Shown piece after piece: positions 10,701-17,404 of a stretch of 64,000 nt of DNA; position 1 is the first letter of the stretch; every line of letters begins with the position of its first letter. The translations under genes and the position numbers were made by a program. This stretch comes from Caldimicrobium sp. (GTDB lineage Bacteria; Desulfobacterota; Thermodesulfobacteria; Thermodesulfobacteriales; Thermodesulfobacteriaceae). The notes beneath the pieces are model-generated. The model saw only the letters and a list, made by a program, of their open reading frames with translations, did no database searches and had not been told where the DNA came from. The stretch spans positions 1-64,000 of the forward strand of contig JANXDB010000020.1 of assembly GCA_025060015.1 (NCBI GenBank), read 5' to 3'.

Positions 10701-10770
10701 TTAGGATTTTAACGGCATGACTATCATTCAGTGCTTTTTGGAAGGTAACTTCTATTCTGTGATAGGCCAT
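7705..10770 (-). CDS. purL: Phosphoribosylformylglycinamidine synthase, PurS-PurL fusion
   Basis: Converts FGAR to FGAM in purine biosynthesis using ATP and ammonia delivered by a glutaminase. The ~1020-residue chain has an N-terminal PurS-like domain (residues ~1-80), a linker domain with TWSEHCKHKIF, and two AIRS-like ATP-binding halves (for example VETHNSPSALDPYGGA and HDCSDGGLGVCLAEKAF). It ends after the synthetase region with no glutaminase domain, so a separate PurQ is needed and is not in this window. The ATG at 10770 has AAAGGA 5 nt upstream, whereas the track start at 10791 lacks a ribosome site. Confidence 0.95.
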   Translation of the reverse strand: MAYHRIEVTFQKALNDSHAVKILKKIKNDLNLFPESLKWVRVYIVEGSFSREIIEEFARSALCDPITEIFTIDKPIYEVFHIDFDWALEIGFRPGVTDNEGKVAEEALSYIIDRPLNPQNEAVYFARLLLIKGKLSRDEIESIAKDLLANELIERWFVLSRNEAKSKWFDYLPPRVTEFFPPIVESFDLSSYSEEELLRLSKERLLALSIEEMSAIKEYFRRADFLEVRKSHNLDHKITDVELESLAQTWSEHCKHKIFNALINYHDLETGENLEIDSLFKSYIRKTTEDVRQAKGEADFCLSVFVDNAGVIRLDDEWALAFKVETHNSPSALDPYGGALTGIVGVNRDPLGTGKGAKLLFNTDVFCFAPPDWDKPLPPRILHPKRIFEGVREGVEHGGNRSGIPTVNGSIVFDPRFLGKPLVYCGTGGLIPIKVLGSPGWEKRAQPGDAVVMVGGKIGKDGIHGATFSSEALHEGSPATAVQIGDPITQKKMVDFLLKARELGLYNSITDNGAGGLSSSVGEMAKEAGGAEIDLAKAPLKYPGLKPWEILLSESQERMTVAVPQEKLESFLKLASKMGVQATDLGKFTDSGYFHILYDGKTVGLLPLEFLHEGVPQLRLYAEWKKPEYPIKPEIPEPRDLKEILKGLLKSYNICSKEYVVRQYDHEVQGGSVIKPLCGLMEDGPSDGAVLRYNLDSNAGIVIAHGLCPKFSDFDTYYMAANAIDEAVRNALCVGGDPEFMAALDNFCWCDPIESEKNPDGRYKLAQLVRANKALYEYCTAFGIPLISGKDSMKNDYVMNLGLKEGDPNPYGVGNILPDGSLKISIPPTLLISVVSKIPDVELAQTMDVKRAGALIYILGETHEELGGSEYFNMLGIKGGEVPKPAVLKNKELYIRVRDCLYAKLIESAHDCSDGGLGVCLAEKAFAGGFGMEIDLSAIPFEGEKREDFLLFSESAGRIVVSVSSENRREFEAHFQGLPCYLIGESINEPILRIRGFSGKVIIEASLEELKRAWQEPFAKW

Positions 10771-10803
10771 AATTCCTTTGGAGTATACCATTACATTGTT
10801 AAG

Positions 10804-10831
10804 TTGACAACGGCAGAAATGAGATTAATAT
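10804..10831 (+). promoter_or_regulatory. Putative sigma-70 promoter of rpsT/tRNA-Ala
   Basis: A perfect TTGACA at 10804-10809 is followed after 16 nt by TAATAT (10826-10831, 4/6 to the -10 consensus). It lies in the short divergent gap between purL and rpsT and would give a leader of ~20 nt containing the strong ribosome site GAGGAGGT. Confidence 0.55.
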
Positions 10832-10858
10832 TATGAAAAAAATCTGAGGAGGTTAATT

Positions 10859-11143
10859 GTGCCACAACACAAGTCTGCAGAGAAAGCTTGGATTCAAAGT
10901 GAGAAGAGAAGACTGAGAAACAGAATCTTTAAATCAAGACTAAAGACCGAGATAAAGAAGTTTTTGGGACTATTGGAAAAGGGAGACTACGAAGCCGCAG
11001 AAAAACAGTTACAGTATACCCAGAGTCTCCTCCACAGTGGAGTAAGCAAGGGAATCCTGCATCGCAACAAAGCTGCAAACAAGATCTCAAGTCTTTACTT
11101 AAAATTCAATAAGGTCAGGCAACAAACCCAGGCACATAGTTAA
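10859..11143 (+). CDS. rpsT: 30S ribosomal protein S20
   Basis: Small basic helical protein binding the 5' domain of 16S rRNA. The 94 residues include the typical SAEKAWIQSEKRRLRNR start and the NKAANKISSLYLKFNKV end. The start is GTG at 10859, preceded by GAGGAGGT. The tRNA-Ala gene begins 3 nt after its stop, so the pair is almost certainly on one transcript that must be processed. Confidence 0.96.
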   Translation: MPQHKSAEKAWIQSEKRRLRNRIFKSRLKTEIKKFLGLLEKGDYEAAEKQLQYTQSLLHSGVSKGILHRNKAANKISSLYLKFNKVRQQTQAHS

Positions 11144-11146
11144 GAC

Positions 11147-11218
11147 GGGGATGTAGCTCAGGGGGAGAGCGCCGGAATCGCACTCCGGAGGTCGGGGGTT
11201 CAAATCCCCTCATCTCCA
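11147..11218 (+). tRNA. tRNA-Ala (anticodon CGC)
   Basis: The 72-nt cloverleaf folds with a 7-bp acceptor stem. It contains the G3:U70 wobble pair that is the alanine identity element, D arm GCTC/GAGC, anticodon stem CCGGA/TCCGG with loop ATCGCAC (anticodon CGC, reading GCG), and T loop TTCAAAT. CCA is not encoded. It directly follows rpsT. Confidence 0.95.
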
Positions 11219-11628
11219 TGCACGAATTCATCATAATCATAAATCCTCTATGAAAGATCACAAACTCTGTTGTCTCTTTTGTTAAATTCATACAAACTAA
11301 TAAAACAAACCCCTCTGAATAGGGAAATCTTTTCAATCCTTCATAAAAGATCTTACATAAGCCTTTACTTGCCTCTCTAGAGGTATTACCACTTCTCTTA
11401 GGGTTTCCGAAATTTAAAAACAGGGAATCGATGATTTCACAAAGATCGATCAAACTCTGTTAATACTAAATCTCCACGATTACGGCCCTTTAAGAGGTAA
11501 TTATGGGAGAAATCCCCACAGTTCGAAGTTATCTCTAATTTTAACCAGAAATTCAACAAATACTCTGATATAAATTGCCAAAGACGCTATCCAAATTGAC
11601 AAACAAGATAGTATAATATCTGTAAAAG
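11219..11628. other. 410-nt gap without recognised gene
   Basis: AT-rich sequence between tRNA-Ala and the photolyase gene. The only track ORF here (11115-11453, minus) runs through the antisense of the tRNA and is spurious. A small palindrome CCTCTCTAGAGG occurs near 11370. The last ~35 nt hold the photolyase promoter elements. Nothing else could be supported. Confidence 0.6.
11596..11617 (+). promoter_or_regulatory. -10 element close to the photolyase start codon
   Basis: A perfect TATAAT at 11612-11617 lies only 11 nt before the ATG at 11629. A perfect TTGACA (11596-11601) is present, but the spacing is 10 nt, too short for a standard promoter. If TATAAT is used, the mRNA would have only a ~5-nt leader. 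There is no Shine-Dalgarno sequence, so leaderless-type initiation is possible. Confidence 0.4.
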
Positions 11629-13005
11629 ATGAGCCTTGAGTTTCCAGATTTTCTACGAAAAGAGAGAATTAATATTTTAAAGAGAGGTAACATCAATTCC
11701 AAGGGGGCCTATATTCTCTATTTCATGGAGGCAAGTCAGAGGGCCGATCACAATCCTGCCCTTGAGGTGGCCATCTTTTTTGCCAACCAGGTAAAGGCTC
11801 CTTTACTTGTCTACTTTGGACTCATCGACAAATACAGGTATTCAAACGTAAGATATTACAAATTCATGCTTCAGGGAATTATAAAAACAAGGCAAAAACT
11901 GAGACAAAGGGGAATTAACTTCGTTATTCTTAAGATGGACCCCCCACAAGGTGCTATCCTGCTCGCAGATAGAGCAAAGATGATCGTCTTTGACCGTGGT
12001 TATCTGAGACATCAAAGACTCTGGAGAGAGGAAATCACAAGAAAAGTCTCCATACCTGTTCTTGAAGTTGAGGGAGAGGTGGTCGTTCCAGTGGAATTCC
12101 TCGCACAAAAGGAAGTTCCCTATGCAAGATTTCTTAGACCAAGGATTTTCAGGTATTTAACCCATTTCTTGGAACCCATTCCAACACTTGAGCCCAAAAT
12201 TAAGGACCAACTTGAGTTTCCTGAGAATTGGGAGGAAGAGACGGAAGATATCTACCTATCAAAGCTTAACATAGACAAGGGGGTATCAACAGTTGAATAC
12301 TATCAGGGAGGAGAGGATGAGGCTATGCTTAGACTCGAGGTCTTTGTCAGAGAGAGATTGGCCCTTTATGCTCAGCATCGTTCAGATCCAGGAATGAAGG
12401 TTACCTCTGAACTAAGTCCTTATCTTCGCTTTGGTCAAATCTCTCCGGTCAAGATCCTGCGCAGAGTTCTTGAGGATTACCCATTAGAAGATGAAAACGT
12501 GGCAAGTTTTGTGAATGAACTAGTAGTCTGGAGAGAATTAGCGAGAAATTATGTATGGTTCAATCCTCTATACAACCAGTATGAAGGCTTGCCTAAGTGG
12601 GCAAGGGAAACCCTGGAAGCTCATCTGGGAGACAAACGTCCATATATCTATGACTTAGATGTTTTGGAGAGGGCCGAAACCCATGATCCTTATTGGAATG
12701 CCGCACAGAGAGAACTTCTCACCAAGGGCACAATTCATAATTACATTAGGATGTATTGGTGCAAAAAGCTGATAGAGTGGACAGACCATCCAAAGCAAGC
12801 CTTTAACATAGCCTGTTACTTGAATGATAAGTATGCCCTTGATGGAAGAGATCCTAACGGATATGCAGGTATCTCATGGTGTTTCGGATCCTTTGACAGG
12901 CCCTTCCCTGAAAGACAGATCTACGGAAAAGTTCGTAAGATGAGCCAAGCATCTCTTTTAACCAAAGCCAATTTTTCAAGGTATTTAGAAGAATTCAGCT
13001 CCTAA
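11629..13005 (+). CDS. Deoxyribodipyrimidine photolyase, class II
   Basis: Uses blue light and FAD to split cyclobutane pyrimidine dimers. The N-terminal segment GAYILYFMEASQRADHNPALEVAIFFAN and the short Rossmann part match class II enzymes rather than class I. The C-terminal FAD domain contains ELVVWRELARNY, KGTIHNYIRMYWCKK and the family end AGISWCFGSFDRPF. At 458 aa it is full length for the class. The ATG at 11629 lacks an evident ribosome site. A light-dependent repair enzyme is unexpected in a deep anaerobe but occurs in hot-spring species. It borders a decayed region, so it may be an acquired gene. Confidence 0.9.
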   Translation: MSLEFPDFLRKERINILKRGNINSKGAYILYFMEASQRADHNPALEVAIFFANQVKAPLLVYFGLIDKYRYSNVRYYKFMLQGIIKTRQKLRQRGINFVILKMDPPQGAILLADRAKMIVFDRGYLRHQRLWREEITRKVSIPVLEVEGEVVVPVEFLAQKEVPYARFLRPRIFRYLTHFLEPIPTLEPKIKDQLEFPENWEEETEDIYLSKLNIDKGVSTVEYYQGGEDEAMLRLEVFVRERLALYAQHRSDPGMKVTSELSPYLRFGQISPVKILRRVLEDYPLEDENVASFVNELVVWRELARNYVWFNPLYNQYEGLPKWARETLEAHLGDKRPYIYDLDVLERAETHDPYWNAAQRELLTKGTIHNYIRMYWCKKLIEWTDHPKQAFNIACYLNDKYALDGRDPNGYAGISWCFGSFDRPFPERQIYGKVRKMSQASLLTKANFSRYLEEFSS

Positions 13006-13071
13006 AGCAAGTCTTCCAAATTTCATCTTCGCCAAGTCTCAGAACCAACGAGAAATTAAGAGAGAAACAAC

Positions 13072-13332
13072 TTGCCTTGCAAGATAGTTGGAATAACTGA
13101 GGAGCTAAATCGATTCATCCTTGATGCCAAGCATCCACTGGCAAATTATCCGCTAACCCTTACCTTTAGTTTCTCCAATCGCTATTTTCCGCCTAAGGTC
13201 GTGAACCTCTGGGTTGAACTTCATGAATTTGAAAGAATGGGATATGTGCCTGAACTTATGATCAGAGCTGGTTTTAAGGACTTACACACCTACTCGCTTC
13301 GGGGCTTGCCCAGACCTGCAGATGATCGCTAG
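13072..13332 (+). CDS. Hypothetical protein, 86 aa, possibly a gene remnant
   Basis: An open frame of 86 codons starts at TTG with no good ribosome site. The product (ending SLRGLPRPADDR) has no signal peptide, membrane segment or motif that I recognise. It lies between the photolyase gene and a row of broken genes, so it may be a fragment of a former gene. The composition resembles coding sequence, but evidence for expression is weak. Confidence 0.3.
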   Translation: MPCKIVGITEELNRFILDAKHPLANYPLTLTFSFSNRYFPPKVVNLWVELHEFERMGYVPELMIRAGFKDLHTYSLRGLPRPADDR

Positions 13333-13406
13333 ATACACCATATTCCGCTCTTCGATCCCCCTCTATGTGATCTGGGGAAAAAATCTTAGCTAGAGTACGG
13401 AGCCAG

Positions 13407-13545
13407 ATGAAGATAGCTATAGTTGGCGGTGGCTGTGAAGTTTTAAGCTTAAGTAGAGACCGAAGCCCCTATTCCTCCATTGTCATGCACGTGGTGATAA
13501 AGGGATATAGACCTGATATGTGGCATTACCTGTTGATTACTGGAT
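13407..13545 (+). pseudogene. 5' fragment of a Rossmann-fold gene cut by an IS element
   Basis: An ATG at 13407 is preceded by GGAG at 5 nt and followed by KIAIVGGGCEVLSL, which looks like the beta-alpha-beta nucleotide-binding start of a dehydrogenase-type protein. The frame runs straight into the left inverted repeat of the IS remnant at 13546 and stops inside it at 13581-13583. The remaining ~46 residues are probably the N-terminus of a gene interrupted by the insertion; the rest is not found downstream. Confidence 0.4.
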
Positions 13546-13971
13546 CGCTCCCCTTTTTTGGACAAATTAAATGTCAGAGTTAATAACTAAACCATAAATC
13601 ACTTAACTCTTTTCTAAAGCTGATCTCAAGCCTTTAGTAAGTCCTATTGATAAAGGGGGAATAGAAGAAGAAGTTGTTCCTTCCGAACAAACCTTATAGC
13701 AATGGGCCCATAGAGAGTTTCCACAGGGTATTGAGCAGGGAATGTTTGGATAGGGAGGTATTTGAGGATATAGTATCTGCGAGGATGAGGATAAATGGAT
13801 GGATAGAGAAGTATAATAGGGAGAGGGTACACTCTTCATTGGGATATGTAGTGCCTGAGGATATTTGGAAGTTAAGGAGTGAGGACAGGGATTAGATTAA
13901 CAAGAGAGATGTCCAAGAAGGGGGGCCGAAAGACAGACCCTAACATTTTAGTTGTCCAAAATTTGGGGTCA
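13546..13971 (+). mobile_element. Internally deleted IS3-type insertion sequence with both inverted repeats
   Basis: The left end (cgctccccttttttggacaa, from 13546) and the reverse complement of the right end (tgaccccaaattttggacaa, ending at 13971) match across roughly 32 bp, sharing CCCC, TTTTGGACAA and AAATGT. Between them only 426 bp remain, and the 3' end of an IS3-family transposase (13665-13895) is the sole coding remnant. A full element would be ~1.2-1.4 kb, so an internal deletion has removed OrfA and most of OrfB. It is non-autonomous but its ends could still be mobilised in trans. Confidence 0.75.
13665..13895 (+). pseudogene. C-terminal fragment of IS3-family transposase (OrfB)
   Basis: The frame after the stop at 13662 encodes PNKPYSNGPIESFHRVLSRE, then a helical segment and KYNRERVHSSLGYVVPEDI. 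This is the end of an rve-type integrase core including the Glu of the DDE triad (IESF) and the typical NxxRxHSSLGY tail. The DD part of the catalytic triad and the whole N-terminus are missing, so it cannot be active. Confidence 0.85.
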
Positions 13972-14078
13972 TCCCAGTCTTCACACCTGAGTCCCCTAAG
14001 GCGTGACCTGCGGAACAGTGTAACAAAGCTATAATTTTTCCAGCTTGAAGCTGATTAGTCTCATTTACAGTCCTAAGC

Positions 14079-14570
14079 TCAATCAGCCTTAACCCCCTTA
14101 GCAGGAAGATCCTTGGCAATTATTTGATTGCTATACATTAAAGTTCCAAAAATATCGGGTTTTCTGATCATCTCCCTTATGCGCTCAGTTGAAAAAATTA
14201 TAGTTGTAGCAATAACAATTGCATATACACTTGCAATAGCAAACATAAAGGAAGTTTTTATCAGCAGTTGCGGCCAGTAAGTCTGATTAAAAAAGCCATC
14301 AAAAAAAATCCCAGTTTCTGGCCATTTTCCAGGGGATAACATAAAGGCAAGGATCCCCACAATGATGATCATAGTGGTCCAGGAACCTATGGCAAAAATC
14401 CAACCAAGTTTAAGATGGGTTTTCTGATCCACTTTTCCTAAGGTGTAGTAATATACAATTATTCCTACAACTTCTATAATAAAGAAAACCCACTCAGTTG
14501 CCCAACCCCAGACATAATTATGGATTAAATTTGTTATATTTGTTTTTATGCTTTTAGAAATTAAAAAAAA
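14079..14570 (-). pseudogene. Relic of a cytochrome bd-type (ubiquinol) oxidase subunit I
   Basis: The open frame has no start codon at its 5' end. From ~14530 it encodes [20 protein letters not shown], then [26 protein letters not shown] and [13 protein letters not shown] with several hydrophobic helices. This matches the middle of the CydA-like oxidase subunit I family found in many anaerobes. About 85 N-terminal residues and most of the C-terminal part are absent. The track shows only the GTG-initiated 117-aa part. Its truncated end lies ~100 nt from the IS right end, which suggests that IS activity or a related deletion broke it. Confidence 0.75.
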
Positions 14571-14641
14571 TTAAAAGAAATTTTTTTGAATGTTTCACAC
14601 TTAGGGCATTGAAAATAACTTAATGTCTTAAAACATCTTAT

Positions 14642-15295
14642 CTAATATATTAAATTTAAAACCTCGTTAAAATCTGGTGTTCCTTTTACATGATAGGTTT
14701 TCATGCCCATATGTTGTGCTGGTAAAATATCGTCCTTTAGGCTATCACCGATCATAATCACCTCCACAGGCTTTAGATTAAAGTGACTCAATGCCTTTTG
14801 AAATATTTCAGGGCGTGGTTTCAGATAGCCGACCTCACATCCTATGAATATGGCATCAAAGTATTCTAAAAGCCCGTGTCCTTCAAGGATAGGGTAAAGT
14901 CTACAGTCCCAATTTGTTATCACAGCCCTTATAAATCCACTATTCTTTAGCTCTGATATAAAGGATCTAAAACCAGGCATTACTTTCACACACTCAGGTT
15001 GAGAGAAAAACCTATAAACCCTTTCAAAGGCCTTTTCAAAAAGGGGATGATCTTTGTAATCACTAAGAACCCTATCAAAAACTCTTCTCCAGGCCTCCTT
15101 ACAAAGATCTCCATTTAACGGAGGTTTTAGCTCCTCTTGAAATATAACCTCATATGCTTCTCTAAGTCTTCCTGCCACTTTTTCTGGATCTATTTCAAAA
15201 CCAAGGGGTTGGAGAAGTTTATAGTATATATCTCCCAAGGAGGGATCAAACCTTAAGAAGGTCCCTTCGGCATCAAAGAAAAATGCCCTAATCAT
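14642..15295 (-). CDS. HAD-family hydrolase
   Basis: A 217-residue cytoplasmic HAD phosphatase-like protein. Motif I is FFDAEGTFL, motif II VITNWD, motif III is the Lys in GYLKPRPEIF, and motif IV is IGDSLKDDI. The helical cap is inserted after motif I. Motif I has DxE where most HAD phosphatases have DxD; the nucleophilic Asp is kept but the usual general acid is Glu. Substrate unknown. The start ATG gives MIRAFFFDAEG, the normal position for motif I. It is 17 nt downstream of the ComEA-like gene. Confidence 0.85.
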   Translation of the reverse strand: MIRAFFFDAEGTFLRFDPSLGDIYYKLLQPLGFEIDPEKVAGRLREAYEVIFQEELKPPLNGDLCKEAWRRVFDRVLSDYKDHPLFEKAFERVYRFFSQPECVKVMPGFRSFISELKNSGFIRAVITNWDCRLYPILEGHGLLEYFDAIFIGCEVGYLKPRPEIFQKALSHFNLKPVEVIMIGDSLKDDILPAQHMGMKTYHVKGTPDFNEVLNLIY

Positions 15296-15312
15296 GAATT
15301 TAACCAGGTTTT

Positions 15313-15738
15313 TTATTTCACCACTCTTAAATCCTTTCTATACTTCTCTGGAACAAGCTCAGGAAATTGAGTATAGTGAATCCTACCTTTGTCATCTTTA
15401 TAAAAATAAAAAGAGGGCTTGGAATTCTTTATGTCTTTATATTGATCCTCAATTTTAACTTTGCTATGGCCTGATAAGTCATCCACTACAAGGTAATTTT
15501 TTATCGCTTCAAATTTTTTATCACCGATACCCTTGACTTTTTTCAATTCTTCTAAGCTCTTGAATCCACCTACCTTTTCTCTATATTCTATAATATTTTT
15601 AGCAATAGTTTCTCCAATACCTGGAAGCTTTTTTAACTCTTCTAGAGTTGCATTGTTTAAGTTGATCTTCTGTTGAGAAGAGACTATAGACGAATTAAAT
15701 AAAATGTATAAAAGCAAAACTAATAAACTTTTCAACAT
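15313..15738 (-). CDS. ComEA-like secreted helix-hairpin-helix protein
   Basis: A signal peptide (residues ~1-20) is followed by a double helix-hairpin-helix domain (INLNNATLEELKKLPGIGETIA ... LKKVKGIGDKKFEAIK) as in ComEA, which binds incoming DNA in the periplasm during natural transformation. The C-terminal ~40 residues (FYFYKDDKGRIHYTQFPELVP) resemble a DUF4124-type beta segment, an unusual addition. No ribosome site is evident; the ATG lies 5 nt after a long hairpin. Confidence 0.8.
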   Translation of the reverse strand: MLKSLLVLLLYILFNSSIVSSQQKINLNNATLEELKKLPGIGETIAKNIIEYREKVGGFKSLEELKKVKGIGDKKFEAIKNYLVVDDLSGHSKVKIEDQYKDIKNSKPSFYFYKDDKGRIHYTQFPELVPEKYRKDLRVVK

Positions 15739-15743
15739 CTTTG

Positions 15744-15782
15744 ATAGGGGAGAGAAAGATTATTTTTCCTTCTCTCCCCTAT
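15744..15782 (-). terminator. Long hairpin downstream of dsrC
   Basis: Inverted repeat with arms AGGGGAGAGAAGG and CTTTCTCTCCCCT and a ~9-nt A/T loop, giving a ~13-15-bp stem. It lies 24 nt after the dsrC stop and just before the ComEA-like start codon. There is no U-tract on either strand, so it may stabilise the 3' end of dsrC mRNA, or attenuate or mask translation of the next gene, rather than being a classical terminator. Confidence 0.6.
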
Positions 15783-15806
15783 ATTTATGGATGTATCTTT
15801 TTCTTA

Positions 15807-16127
15807 TTACACGCAACCTGTAGGTTTGGGGAGACCAGCCATTTTACATGCACCCTTTCCTGGTCCAGAGGGAAATAATTCGTAAATCTTTTTGAGGGGA
15901 TAACCTGTTACCTTGGAGAGAATTCTCACCATAGGGGCAACCCCATTCTTCTTGTAGTAATCCTGAAGAACGTTAATCACCTTCCAGTGCTCTTCAGTAA
16001 GCTCCTGTATCCCCTCTTGCTCTTTGACATACTCTACCCAATCCTGAGACCAAGCTTCTAAACCACCAGCTAAAAAGCCATCTTCATCCACTTCAAAAAC
16101 CTTTCCTTTGTACTCAACTGTAGGCAT
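15807..16127 (-). CDS. dsrC: DsrC, sulfite reductase-associated sulfur carrier (TusE family)
   Basis: DsrC is the trisulfide-forming substrate of dissimilatory sulfite reductase and passes the product to membrane DsrMKJOP. The 106-residue protein ends in GACKMAGLPKPTGCV. Both redox Cys of the mobile arm are present (10 residues between them, the second penultimate), as in true DsrC rather than TusE homologues with one Cys. AAGGAGGTG precedes the ATG. The ~118-nt upstream gap contains TTGACA on the minus strand (16209-16214) with a weakly placed TATAGG. It appears monocistronic, as dsrC usually is in sulfate reducers. Confidence 0.96.
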   Translation of the reverse strand: MPTVEYKGKVFEVDEDGFLAGGLEAWSQDWVEYVKEQEGIQELTEEHWKVINVLQDYYKKNGVAPMVRILSKVTGYPLKKIYELFPSGPGKGACKMAGLPKPTGCV

Positions 16128-16245
16128 AGGAACACCTCCTTATTTTTAGTATTACCTTGGTTTTTAACTTCATTTACTTATCAATAAACCTATATGAGCT
16201 TTTAATTTTGTCAATAGATTTTTTAAATTTTTCAATTTTAGTTAA

Positions 16246-16701
16246 CTAAAGGACTTCCTTTATAAGTGGCAACTCGTCGCACTCAGGGAATTTACTGCAT
16301 CTTATGCAATCAGCCCAAACCTTTTGAGGAAGGTCAAGTTTGTTCACCTCCTTAAATCCGAGTTTTTTAAAAAATTCTGGTGAGGTGGTTAGGACAAAGA
16401 CCTTAGGAATTCCTAGGTCTTTTGCCTCTTCTAAGCAAGCCTTAACCAATTGAGCACCCAGCCCTTTCCTTTGATACTCCTCACTGACAACAAGGGACCT
16501 TATCTCTGCTAAATCCTCCCAAAGAATGTGAAGTGCACAGGCCCCTACGATAAGATCCCTGTCTTCACAGACAACAAATTCCCTAACCCTCTCATAAAGC
16601 TCTGCCAAGGGCCTGGGTATAACATCTCCTCTTTTCGAAAAATGCATTATCAATTTGTATATATACTTTACATCTGATAGCTTAGCCTTGCGAAGCTTCA
16701 T
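16246..16701 (-). CDS. GNAT N-acetyltransferase, short ArgA-like
   Basis: The 151-residue protein is a single GNAT domain with EIRSLVVSEEYQRKGLGAQLV (acetyl-CoA-binding RxxGxG/A) and FFKKLGFKEV. The C-terminal Cys-containing tail KVWADCIRCSKFPECDE is typical of the stand-alone N-acetylglutamate synthases of deltaproteobacteria and actinobacteria. The likely role is the first step of arginine biosynthesis, acetyl-CoA plus glutamate. Related GNAT enzymes cannot be excluded. It is 16 nt downstream of the SPOR-protein gene. Confidence 0.75.
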   Translation of the reverse strand: MKLRKAKLSDVKYIYKLIMHFSKRGDVIPRPLAELYERVREFVVCEDRDLIVGACALHILWEDLAEIRSLVVSEEYQRKGLGAQLVKACLEEAKDLGIPKVFVLTTSPEFFKKLGFKEVNKLDLPQKVWADCIRCSKFPECDELPLIKEVL

Positions 16702-16717
16702 ATGTTACAATATTACT

Positions 16718-17404
16718 CTATTTACTCTCTACTATAAATGGTTTCTCAACTCCTAACCGTTCTTTTGCTATAGGAATGGCCTTCTCAGCCTCTTCTCTAC
16801 TCCCAAATTTACCTAAATATACCTTGTATAATATCTTTCCCTCTTGAGTTACCTCTTTTAATTCCGCTGAGTATCCTAGCCCTTTAATTTTATTAACCAT
16901 TTGGTCTGCCTTATCTTTCTGAGAAAAGGCTCCTACTTGCAAGGAGAATTTGCCTGCTGGCTCCTCTTTTATTTTAGTTGCCAGTTGTGCCACTTCTTTC
17001 CTTTTATACTCCGGGGCCTCTTTCACTGGCTTAGATTCAACACTTTTCTTTGGCTTTTCTGCCAACGGAACCTCCTTCTTAATCCCTTCCTCCTTCATCA
17101 CCTCCTTTGTGGTATTATCAACCTTAGCTATGCTAGTCTCATTTTGCACCGCCTTTGTCTCATTGGTGATCTTTGCAGTTTCATTGGTAACATTAGTAAC
17201 ATTTGATGTTATTGCCGGAACATTGAGGGGTGGAATTTCAGGTTTTTTATCGAGAGCTACCTCCTCAGCTACTCTCTTTCCCCCTATCTTAGTTCCGATC
17301 CAAACACCTAAAATAAAAGTCCAAATGAGAATACAAAGACCAAAGAGAACCACAAAGATAAGGGCAACTCTACTTAATTCAAACTTAACCTTCTTTTCCT
17401 CCAT
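16718..17404 (-). CDS. Inner-membrane SPOR-domain protein
   Basis: Bitopic protein: a short cytoplasmic N-terminus, one membrane helix (ALIFVVLFGLCILIWTFILGVWIG), a long Lys/Glu/Thr/Asn-rich periplasmic linker, and a C-terminal SPOR domain from ~residue 150 (FSLQVGAFSQKDKADQMV ... LYKVYLGKFGSREEAEK). SPOR domains bind denuded septal peptidoglycan, so it is likely a cell-division or envelope protein like FtsN or DedD. The linker repeats NVTNVTNETAKITNET-type units, a low-complexity stretch. Confidence 0.85.
   Translation of the reverse strand: MEEKKVKFELSRVALIFVVLFGLCILIWTFILGVWIGTKIGGKRVAEEVALDKKPEIPPLNVPAITSNVTNVTNETAKITNETKAVQNETSIAKVDNTTKEVMKEEGIKKEVPLAEKPKKSVESKPVKEAPEYKRKEVAQLATKIKEEPAGKFSLQVGAFSQKDKADQMVNKIKGLGYSAELKEVTQEGKILYKVYLGKFGSREEAEKAIPIAKERLGVEKPFIVESK

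Noticed and set aside
11115-11453. Minus-strand ORF of 112 aa across the tRNA-Ala gene
   Set aside because: Its C-terminus (MRGFEPPTSGVRF) is the well-known artefact of translating a tRNA in antisense; it also overlaps rpsT.
11596-11617. Standard sigma-70 promoter TTGACA/TATAAT before the photolyase
   Set aside because: Both hexamers are perfect but only 10 nt apart, so they cannot work together as one promoter.
13603-13839. Minus-strand ORFs of 78 and 62 aa
   Set aside because: They are antisense shadows of the transposase fragment and have no motifs or ribosome sites.
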